Source: DATFAS01 sp035254305 (lineage in GTDB: Bacteria; Bacillota; Bacilli; Aneurinibacillales; RAOX-1). From it: 12,077 bases of DNA. Location: positions 1 to 12,077 of the forward strand of contig DATFAS010000147.1 of the NCBI GenBank assembly GCA_035254305.1. The letters run 5' to 3'. Shown here one piece after another: positions 6,331 through 12,077 of the stretch. Numbering within the stretch: position 1 is the first letter of the stretch; each line of letters starts with the position of its first letter. The notes under the pieces are model-generated. The model ran no database searches, was not told the origin of the DNA, and was given only the letters and a program-made list of their open reading frames with translations. Both the position numbers and the translations under genes were made by a program.

Positions 6331-6343
6331 ATTACCGAATATT
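6331..6343 (+). promoter_or_regulatory. PurBox-like sequence upstream of yaaC
   Basis: ATTACCGAATATT matches 12 of 13 positions of the recalled PurR consensus AWWWCCGAACWWT. It ends 26 bases before the yaaC start codon. Together with the site at 6268-6280 it makes two similar sites in one divergent promoter region. They point away from each other and lie 50 bases apart, unlike the classical PurR operator. Confidence 0.3.
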
Positions 6344-6369
6344 ACAAAAACAAGAGCTGGTGATGAATC

Positions 6370-7425
6370 ATGCTACGAATCCATCGAGTAAATTGTGAAA
6401 ATCCCATCGAAAAGCTGTGGAGCATGTTTCTCTATTTTGAAAGTGAACCCCATGTAAAATCCTTTTTGCAGGAATGCTATCTCCATAGCTTTGAGAAAGA
6501 TGCTTCGAAGTTAGCCTTTCAAAACACGCAAAAGTTCATTTACTACATAAAGCAGGGTAAGGAATACTACGCTGCAGCTGCATGTAGTAATATCCTTGTG
6601 AAACCATTGCTCCTCTATTATGGTATGGTTAGCTTACTTAAAGCTGTTATTCTTACCTCCGATCCCTTTTACCCTGCCCATACACGAGTGCTTCAGCACG
6701 GGGCCACAAGTCGGAAACTGAAGAAATTTGATTATTCCTTCTCGGATGATGAAGTAAAAATCCAGAAAGAAGGATTATTCCCGCTTATTGCCCACCTTCT
6801 AAATGGTGGGGATATGATTGGGCAGAAATATAAAATAAAGGATTTATTATCCATTATTCCTGAACTAAGGGAAAGTTATGAGAAAACTTACCAGGAAATT
6901 CGACTTCATCCACTCCATATCTCTCAGCATATCGATTTTTCTTCACCCGTGACCATATTTTATTTACCTGAGCAGCTACTAGATGTTTATCATCTTACGT
7001 ATGACAGCTTTATCCATTTTCTTAATCGACATAATCACGGAAAGGCACAATTTAATCATCATGAAATTCAAACACCAAGAGGAATCATCCGAATAAAATG
7101 GGACCATCCTGATAAAATCCATGTTTCCGAATCCCCTCGCGGATTTGAAAATAGTTTATTTATTCAAGACTACAAAGGAAATCATTATTTTATAGATCAG
7201 AAACCACTTCAACAGGTTCCCGAAATTGCAGCACATTACATGCTCATGTATATCCTAGGCATGCTTTGCCGCTATGAAACAGAATTGTGGGGAGAGATTA
7301 TCTTTTCATTTACCTCGAAGGAGATGTTTATTATCAATGAATTTCTCAATATTAGTCAGCGTAAGTTCCCAAATCTTATTCTTAATTTATTATTTCATGA
7401 ACGATATATTTTTGAAACGATGTAA
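6370..7425 (+). CDS. yaaC: YaaC-family protein of unknown function
   Basis: A 351-residue soluble protein resembling the YaaC family of Bacillales, which has no established function. The most family-like stretch runs from about residue 58 to 142. It holds an alanine-rich helix after YYIKQGKEYY, then LLYYGMVSLLKAVILTSDP (81-99), LQHGATSRKLKK (108-119) and DDEVKIQKEGLFP (126-138). No signal peptide, clear membrane helix or nucleotide-binding motif was seen. Assignment is supported by position: yaaC also lies divergently next to guaB in B. subtilis. The start at 6370 follows a GGTGAT ribosome site (6359-6364) at short spacing. No clear promoter was found. It converges on the liv operon and shares a bidirectional terminator with it. 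A role linked to purine or nucleotide metabolism is only suggested by the neighbour. Confidence 0.85.
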   Translation: MLRIHRVNCENPIEKLWSMFLYFESEPHVKSFLQECYLHSFEKDASKLAFQNTQKFIYYIKQGKEYYAAAACSNILVKPLLLYYGMVSLLKAVILTSDPFYPAHTRVLQHGATSRKLKKFDYSFSDDEVKIQKEGLFPLIAHLLNGGDMIGQKYKIKDLLSIIPELRESYEKTYQEIRLHPLHISQHIDFSSPVTIFYLPEQLLDVYHLTYDSFIHFLNRHNHGKAQFNHHEIQTPRGIIRIKWDHPDKIHVSESPRGFENSLFIQDYKGNHYFIDQKPLQQVPEIAAHYMLMYILGMLCRYETELWGEIIFSFTSKEMFIINEFLNISQRKFPNLILNLLFHERYIFETM

Positions 7426-7460
7426 AAAAGAGGTATAGCAACAGCGCTATACCCTTCTTT
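7425..7460. terminator. Bidirectional terminator between yaaC and livF
   Basis: GGTATAGC (7432-7439) and GCTATACC (7446-7453) form an eight-pair stem with a six-base loop. On the - strand it is followed by TCTTTTTTAC, a good tail for the liv operon. On the + strand the tail is CTTCTTTC, weaker but usable for yaaC. Confidence 0.85.
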
Positions 7461-7462
7461 CA

Positions 7463-8170
7463 TTAGCCGACATGGCCAAGATAGGCCTCTTTTACCAATG
7501 GATCATTGAGTAGGTCAGTAGATGATCCCGAAGTAATAATTTTTCCGGTTTCAAGTACATACCCCTTATGAGCTACCTTAAGTGCCTGGCGGACGTTCTG
7601 CTCTACTAGAAGTACGGTTGTCCCCTCTTGATTGATTTCTTTTACAATACGGAAGATATCCGCCACAATAAGTGGTGCAAGACCCATAGATGGCTCATCT
7701 AGCAAAAGTAATTTAGGTCTCGACATTAAGGCCCGAGCAATAGCCAACATCTGCTGCTGCCCCCCTGACATCGTCCCACCTAATTGATTCTTTCTTTCCC
7801 TAAGAATAGGAAAGCGATCCATAACCTTCTCGATATCCTTCTTAACCTCAGAATCCCGTCGGAGGAAGGCTCCCATTTCTAGGTTTTCCTGTACCGTCAT
7901 TTTCGATAGGATAGCTCTCCCCTCCGGAACAAGGGATATTCCTCTTTGAAGTAATTGATCAGGGCGCATTCCGGTTACATCTTCACCCATGAACTCAATC
8001 TTACCTTGTCTAGGTTTAAGAAGGCCTGCCATTGTTTTCATGGTCGTTGTTTTCCCAGCACCATTAGCTCCGATCATGGTAACCACTTCACCTTGAGTGA
8101 CCTCTAGATCGATTCCCTTCAATGCTTGTATATTTCCATAATAGGTTTCTAGTCCTGTGATCTTTAGCAT
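7463..8170 (-). CDS. livF: Branched-chain amino acid ABC transporter ATP-binding protein LivF
   Basis: One of the two cytoplasmic ATPase subunits of a LivFGHMK-type importer; 235 residues, standard length. Walker A is GANGAGKTT (34-42), the ABC signature is MSGGQQQ (134-140), and Walker B is LLLLDEP (154-160). VPEGRAI (71-77) and the VEQN switch segment (189-192), with glutamine where most ABC ATPases have histidine, are typical of LivF rather than LivG. It is the last gene of the operon. Its ATG overlaps the end of livG by seven bases, so translation is probably coupled, with a GAGGATGA-like site inside livG. The operon terminator follows directly. The family also includes amide and urea transporters, so the substrate is not certain. 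Confidence 0.94.
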   Translation of the reverse strand: MLKITGLETYYGNIQALKGIDLEVTQGEVVTMIGANGAGKTTTMKTMAGLLKPRQGKIEFMGEDVTGMRPDQLLQRGISLVPEGRAILSKMTVQENLEMGAFLRRDSEVKKDIEKVMDRFPILRERKNQLGGTMSGGQQQMLAIARALMSRPKLLLLDEPSMGLAPLIVADIFRIVKEINQEGTTVLLVEQNVRQALKVAHKGYVLETGKIITSGSSTDLLNDPLVKEAYLGHVG

Positions 8171-8937
8171 GCTTCGTCATCCTCTTCTCTACCGAGGTAA
8201 GCCTCAATCACCTCAGGATTTTTCTGGACTTCCTCCGGAATTCCTTCTGCAATTTTTTGGCCGAAGTTGATAACAGCTAGACGATCACAGATATTCATGA
8301 CAAGCTTCATGTCATGTTCGATTAAAACGACCGTAATCCCCATAGACTGAATACGCTTGATCATATGAAACAAATCATTGGTTTCACTTTCATTCATCCC
8401 CGCTGCTGGCTCATCAAGCAAAATCAACTTCGGTTCTGTTGCCAATGCTCTTGCAATTTCGAGTCGACGTTGCTGTCCATAGGCCAGATTCTCTGCAATG
8501 GTATCCTCATAGCCCTCTAAATTAACTATCTTTAATAATTCTATAGCCCTTTCACGGGTCTTCTTTTCCTCACGTCGCTGGGAAGGAATCCGAAAGAAGC
8601 TTGCCCATACCCCTGATTTGGTTCGGCAATGAGCCCCTACCATCACATTCTCTAGTGCACTTAAATGATTGAATAATTTAATATTCTGGAAGGTCCTTGT
8701 GATCCCTAATTTTGCAATCTCATGGGCCTTCATCTCACTTATCTTTTTTCCTTCAAACGTAATACTTCCCGTTGTAGGTGGGAAAATGGAGGTGATAACG
8801 TTAAATAAGGTCGTTTTACCTGCCCCATTCGGTCCAATTAAACCAAATATTTCACCCGCACGAATCTCAAAGCTAACATCGTTAAGTGCAGCCAGCCCAC
8901 CAAATCGTTTTCCCACACCTTCTAGCTTCAAACTCAT
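8164..8937 (-). CDS. livG: Branched-chain amino acid ABC transporter ATP-binding protein LivG
   Basis: Second ATPase subunit, 257 residues, the usual LivG length. Walker A is GPNGAGKTT (35-43) and the Q-loop lies in TRTFQNIKLF (80-89), a LivG hallmark. The degenerate signature is LAYGQQRRLEIARAL (151-165), and Walker B LILLDEPAAGMN (171-182) carries the AAGMN extension of this subfamily. The switch histidine is H208 in LIEHDM. The ATG at 8937 overlaps the livM stop as ATGA and follows an AGGGGGTG ribosome site. The C-terminal tail EEDDEAC is acidic and encodes the start region of livF in another frame. Pairing with LivF forms the heterodimeric motor. Confidence 0.95.
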   Translation of the reverse strand: MSLKLEGVGKRFGGLAALNDVSFEIRAGEIFGLIGPNGAGKTTLFNVITSIFPPTTGSITFEGKKISEMKAHEIAKLGITRTFQNIKLFNHLSALENVMVGAHCRTKSGVWASFFRIPSQRREEKKTRERAIELLKIVNLEGYEDTIAENLAYGQQRRLEIARALATEPKLILLDEPAAGMNESETNDLFHMIKRIQSMGITVVLIEHDMKLVMNICDRLAVINFGQKIAEGIPEEVQKNPEVIEAYLGREEDDEAC

Positions 8938-9905
8938 GAGGACACCCCCTTGTTTAATTCAGTAGATTTCTTTGATTTAAACCGGGAGGATAACTTTCGA
9001 ACCAAATGAGCATCCAAGATTCCTTGTGGTCGAACAACCATCATGAGAACTAGAATCGCCCCATAAATAAGCATCCGCCACTCACTTGCCCCACGTAGTG
9101 CTTCCGGAAGTAGAGTAAGCAAGGTAGCCCCAAGAACAGGACCCCACACCACTTCACTTCCTCCAAGTACTGCAAAGATTAATACCTCTACCGCACGATG
9201 GTAATCAAAGTCACTTGGACTAATGGAGAAGGTTACATGGGCAGATAGTGCACCTGCTACTCCTGCAATAAACGCCCCTTGTGAAAAAGCAAGAACCTTA
9301 TATCTTGTGATATTAATCCCCATCGCCTGAGAAGCACTCTCATCTGCTCGAATGGCTTCAAATGCTCTTCCCACACGTGATTTTCCTTGACGATAAATAA
9401 AAGCAAACACAATGAATAATAAAATAAGAATCGTAATCAAAGTTAATACGGAACCAAATTGTGGGGTAGATAGTCCAAAGGTTTTAGCGGTTATTCCCAT
9501 ATCCTTCAATACCTTAGCTTCTCCTTGCCCAATTTGTGGAATCCGATTTAAACCTAATGCTCCGTTCGTGATTTTCATATTATTAATAATTACACGAACC
9601 ATTTCTCCAAAGCCTAGCGTACAAATAGCAAGATAAACTCCATTTAAACGAAGCGAAGGAACACCGATCAAAACACCAAACAGAGCTGCAATCAAACCTC
9701 CCGCAAGAATCCCAACTGGTATCGGCAATCCTGCATCTATGGTTAAAATAGCTGACGTATAAGCTCCAATACTCATAAACCCTGCAGCCCCTAAAGACAA
9801 TTGTCCTGTAGAAAGGGGAAGATACATACTAAGAGCAAGTAAACCATTAATTCCAATAAATATGACAATTTGTAACACATATGGATTTAATAATGAATCA
9901 ATCAA
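8934..9905 (-). CDS. livM: Branched-chain amino acid ABC transporter permease LivM
   Basis: Integral membrane permease of 323 residues with many hydrophobic helices. LSTGQLSLGAAGFMSIGAY (31-49) is the conserved opening motif. YLAICTLGFGEMVR (91-104) and the cytoplasmic coupling loop AFEAIRADESASQAMGIN (181-198), which contacts the ATPases, identify the LivM branch. RPQGI (292-296) is the typical closing motif, followed by a basic tail rich in K, R and S. The start codon is TTG at 9905. An AGGCGGTG site that covers the end of livH lies seven bases upstream, and no better ATG exists before the first helix. Six bases separate it from livH, and its stop overlaps the livG start by four bases, so both junctions suggest translational coupling. 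Confidence 0.94.
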   Translation of the reverse strand: MIDSLLNPYVLQIVIFIGINGLLALSMYLPLSTGQLSLGAAGFMSIGAYTSAILTIDAGLPIPVGILAGGLIAALFGVLIGVPSLRLNGVYLAICTLGFGEMVRVIINNMKITNGALGLNRIPQIGQGEAKVLKDMGITAKTFGLSTPQFGSVLTLITILILLFIVFAFIYRQGKSRVGRAFEAIRADESASQAMGINITRYKVLAFSQGAFIAGVAGALSAHVTFSISPSDFDYHRAVEVLIFAVLGGSEVVWGPVLGATLLTLLPEALRGASEWRMLIYGAILVLMMVVRPQGILDAHLVRKLSSRFKSKKSTELNKGVSS

Positions 9906-9911
9906 ACCTTT

Positions 9912-10793
9912 TCACCGCCTAACTGGTTGCCCAGAACCGAAAAGACCTTGCGGGCGAAGCAATAAGATAATAATAATCATTCCAAAAGCAACCGCATCAC
10001 GGTATGCAGAACCTCCGTAGACAACGGCAAATACTTCTGTTACACCAAGAATTAATCCTCCTACCATAGCACCAGGCACATTCCCCATACCACCTAAGAT
10101 AATAATTGCAAGTCCCTTAAGACCCATAGAAATCCCCATAGTTGGAGCTACTGCATTAAAGCCCATTCCTACAAGAACACCAGCAATCCCACCGATCGAA
10201 GAGGCTAATAATACAGTCATAAGGATAATTCTTTTCGTATTGACTCCAAGTAGACTCGCTGTTTCCATATTCTCTGCTGTGGCACGAAGGGCTTTTCCGT
10301 ATTTAGTCTTACCTAACCAAATCTGCAAAGCAATCATTACAGCAACAGCTATGGAAAAAATTAAAATCTGCACTAGAGAAATTCGAATCGTCCCCAGTTC
10401 AAAATTAATATTATTAAATGGGATCGGAAATGGCTGGGTTTCTGGTCCGAATATCTTGTGTGCAAGATTCTCAAGCATGATGGAAACCCCAATGGTGCTG
10501 ATTAACGATGCCAAATGTGAAACACCTTTTTTACCGCGTAATGGCTTGAGTGCAATCCATTCTAAAAATAAACCAAGAACAGCTGTTACAGCAATAGCAG
10601 CCAAAATCGCAATAAAAATTGATCCTTTAAAATGCAATACAGTCATCAAACCCACGAATGCACCAAACATGAATATTTCTCCATGGGCCATATTTATAAT
10701 TTCTAAGACCCCAAAAATCAACGTATACCCTAGTGCAACTAGGGCATACGTGCTTCCAAGGGTCAAACCATTGATAATTTGTTGCATCAACAT
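9912..10793 (-). CDS. livH: Branched-chain amino acid ABC transporter permease LivH
   Basis: Partner permease of LivM, 293 residues, all-helical membrane protein. The N-terminal INGLTLGSTYALVALGYTL (7-25) and the INMAHGE motif (33-39) are diagnostic for LivH. The coupling loop is GKALRATAENMETASLLGVN (166-185), and RPQGLFG (280-286) closes the protein. ATG at 10793 is favoured over the ATG two codons later because AAGGAG lies eight bases upstream. It lies 33 bases after livK with no terminator between them, so it is cotranscribed with the binding protein. Confidence 0.95.
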   Translation of the reverse strand: MLMQQIINGLTLGSTYALVALGYTLIFGVLEIINMAHGEIFMFGAFVGLMTVLHFKGSIFIAILAAIAVTAVLGLFLEWIALKPLRGKKGVSHLASLISTIGVSIMLENLAHKIFGPETQPFPIPFNNINFELGTIRISLVQILIFSIAVAVMIALQIWLGKTKYGKALRATAENMETASLLGVNTKRIILMTVLLASSIGGIAGVLVGMGFNAVAPTMGISMGLKGLAIIILGGMGNVPGAMVGGLILGVTEVFAVVYGGSAYRDAVAFGMIIIILLLRPQGLFGSGQPVRR

Positions 10794-10826
10794 ATGGTTT
10801 TCTCCTTCAATTTTTACTACAAACTA

Positions 10827-12011
10827 TTACTTCACAAGCTTAAATTGACCACCTTCAATATGAAGAACCTTCACATCCATGACTGGATCATGTTTTTGGT
10901 CAAACTTGAATTTACCTGTTACCCCTTCAAAATCACTTAACTTCGCCAAAGCATCTTTAAATGCATCACGATCATCGGTCTTACCTGCTGCAAGTAAAGC
11001 TTGGGAATAAATATAGAGAGCATCATAGGCTTGGGCAGCAAATTGGTCAGGTGATTTTCCGAATTTTTCAGTATATTTTTTCACGAAAGTATCCGCTTTT
11101 TCCGTTCCGCCAGGATACCATGGAGTTCCTACATAGCTATCATCTGCTGCAGCTCCAGCTTGCTTAATTAACTGTGGAGAGTTAAATCCATTTCCTCCAA
11201 TGAATGGTGCCTTAATACCCATTTCTCTTGCTTTAGAAAGGATTAATCCACCTTCCTTATACAAGGATGAAACAAGGATTGCATCTGGCTTCTTAGCTGC
11301 AACAGAAGTCAACTGTGCACTAAAATCAGAGTCCCCATCTGCAAAGGTTTGTGTATCTAGAACTTCAAGGCCCATTTCCTTCACGGTTTTCTCCATTGTT
11401 TTGTAACCAGAAACGGCGAAGTCATCATTACTTGCATACATTAAAGCCACTTTCTTCACATTATTCTTCTGTACGGCTGTTTTAACCGCAGCAGGAATAG
11501 CGAGAGATTCAGGGAGTGCATTACGGAATACATATTCCCCGATATCTGTAATCCCTTCAGCTGTGGTCGATGTCCCCATAATCGGAACCCCATTCTGATT
11601 AGCAATAGGTCCAACCGCAAACATCTCACCACTTAATGTCGGTCCGATTATTCCGACAACTTTGTCGTTATTTATGAGTTTATTAGCTGCAGCAATCGCT
11701 TGATCCTTCTTACCAGCAGAATCTTCAATCGCTAGATCTAATTTTAATTTCCCTTTGTTCTTCTCATTGAGCTCATCCTGAGCAAGCTTTAGTCCATTCG
11801 TAATGGCTTCTCCATAAGCAGAGCCCCCACCTGTTAGGTAAGAAATGACTCCGATTTTGGCTACCTTCTCTCCACCTGCTTGACCGTCCTTGGAATCGGC
11901 TGGCTTATTAGCGGCCTTATCTGCTCCACCACCGCCACATCCGGCAAGCATACCGATGCTTAAGGCTGAGACAGCCAAGACATTTAGTGCTTTTTTCGTG
12001 AATAGTTTCAT
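10827..12011 (-). CDS. livK: Branched-chain amino acid ABC transporter substrate-binding lipoprotein
   Basis: Extracellular solute-binding lipoprotein of 394 residues in the Leu/Ile/Val-binding (type I periplasmic-binding) family. It delivers substrate to LivH/LivM. The signal peptide has a K-rich start and hydrophobic core, ending in the lipobox LAGC with C25 as the lipidated residue. A glycine- and lysine-rich linker follows (about 26-48). The first lobe begins with KIGVISYLTGGGSAYGEAITNG (52 on), with VVGIIGPTLSGEMFAVGPIA and GVPIMGTSTTAEGITD, the usual ligand-contact segments. The second lobe includes VKKVALMYASNDDFAVSG and later FAAQAYDALYI. ATG at 12011 has AGGGGGA about five bases upstream. 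As first gene it sits next to the promoter, as expected for the most abundant component. The ligand could be leucine/isoleucine/valine, another amino acid or an amide. Confidence 0.93.
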   Translation of the reverse strand: MKLFTKKALNVLAVSALSIGMLAGCGGGGADKAANKPADSKDGQAGGEKVAKIGVISYLTGGGSAYGEAITNGLKLAQDELNEKNKGKLKLDLAIEDSAGKKDQAIAAANKLINNDKVVGIIGPTLSGEMFAVGPIANQNGVPIMGTSTTAEGITDIGEYVFRNALPESLAIPAAVKTAVQKNNVKKVALMYASNDDFAVSGYKTMEKTVKEMGLEVLDTQTFADGDSDFSAQLTSVAAKKPDAILVSSLYKEGGLILSKAREMGIKAPFIGGNGFNSPQLIKQAGAAADDSYVGTPWYPGGTEKADTFVKKYTEKFGKSPDQFAAQAYDALYIYSQALLAAGKTDDRDAFKDALAKLSDFEGVTGKFKFDQKHDPVMDVKVLHIEGGQFKLVK

Positions 12012-12046
12012 GAGATCCCCCTCTTTTTAATAAATCTTTCTACTCT

Positions 12047-12075
12047 ATTATAGATTAAATCTATTTTAAATTATA
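12047..12075 (-). promoter_or_regulatory. Probable liv operon promoter
   Basis: A perfect TATAAT -10 lies at 12052-12047 on the - strand, 36 bases before the livK start codon. The -35 position (about 12075-12070, TATAAT) is a poor match, and the region is very AT-rich up to the window edge. No leucine T-box or clear operator is visible in the short leader. Elements beyond the edge cannot be judged. Confidence 0.4.
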
Positions 12076-12077
12076 TA

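Noticed and set aside
6281..6369. Promoter for yaaC
   Set aside because: TACAAT (6286-6291) and TTGTTT (6311-6316) occur but neither has a partner at proper spacing, so no promoter was called.
10240..10848. A 202-codon open frame on the + strand
   Set aside because: It is a shadow of livH. It lies entirely antisense to a well-supported permease and has no recognisable domain or ribosome site.
12053..12077. Possible CodY box ahead of livK
   Set aside because: The best alignment to AATTTTCWGAAAATT has about five mismatches in a very AT-rich region, so it is not better than chance.
1..12077. Defence system, toxin-antitoxin pair, CRISPR array, insertion sequence or prophage genes
   Set aside because: Every gene has a housekeeping or transport assignment or is YaaC. 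No repeat arrays, transposase or integrase motifs were seen.

Overview
The window looks like chromosomal DNA from a low-to-moderate GC Bacillota of the order Bacillales. The evidence is AAGGAG-type ribosome sites, sigma-A-like promoters, a serine T-box, U-tailed terminators, and a gene order matching the origin-proximal region of Bacillus subtilis as recalled (yaaC, guaB, dacA, pdxS, pdxT, serS). The genus cannot be named from the sequence alone. All recognisable genes are intact, and no mobile element, CRISPR array, rRNA or tRNA gene was seen.

Layout, left to right. (1) Positions 1-738: a short upstream region and thiW (+ strand), the membrane substrate-binding component of a predicted thiamin-precursor ECF transporter. 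(2) Positions 726-1253: a GNAT-like acetyltransferase on the - strand, overlapping thiW tail to tail. (3) Positions 1276-2940: serS on the - strand with a complete T-box leader. Its specifier codon (TCC) and its TGGC bulge both fit tRNA-Ser. (4) Positions 2945-4556: the two-gene pdxS-pdxT operon for pyridoxal phosphate synthesis, with its own promoter and terminator. (5) Positions 4686-6255: guaB (IMP dehydrogenase), a single-gene unit with a GTG start, strong promoter and terminator. The dacA gene that separates guaB from pdxS in B. subtilis is absent. (6) Positions 6370-7425: yaaC on the + strand, divergent from guaB, function unknown. (7) Positions 7432-12075: a five-gene branched-chain amino acid (or related solute) ABC transporter operon, livK-livH-livM-livG-livF, on the - strand. 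It is convergent with yaaC and shares a bidirectional terminator with it.

The region combines housekeeping cofactor and nucleotide synthesis (PLP, GMP), serine charging under tRNA control, and a complete amino acid importer. The liv genes are tightly coupled by 4- and 7-base overlaps. The binding protein comes first, which fits its usual excess over the membrane parts.

No undescribed multi-gene system is visible. The points most worth a second look are two PurBox-like sites between yaaC and guaB, the missing dacA, a thiW leader without a recognisable TPP riboswitch, an 11-base repeat of the T-box specifier segment beyond its terminator, and a hairpin placed exactly at the thiW stop inside the opposing gene.
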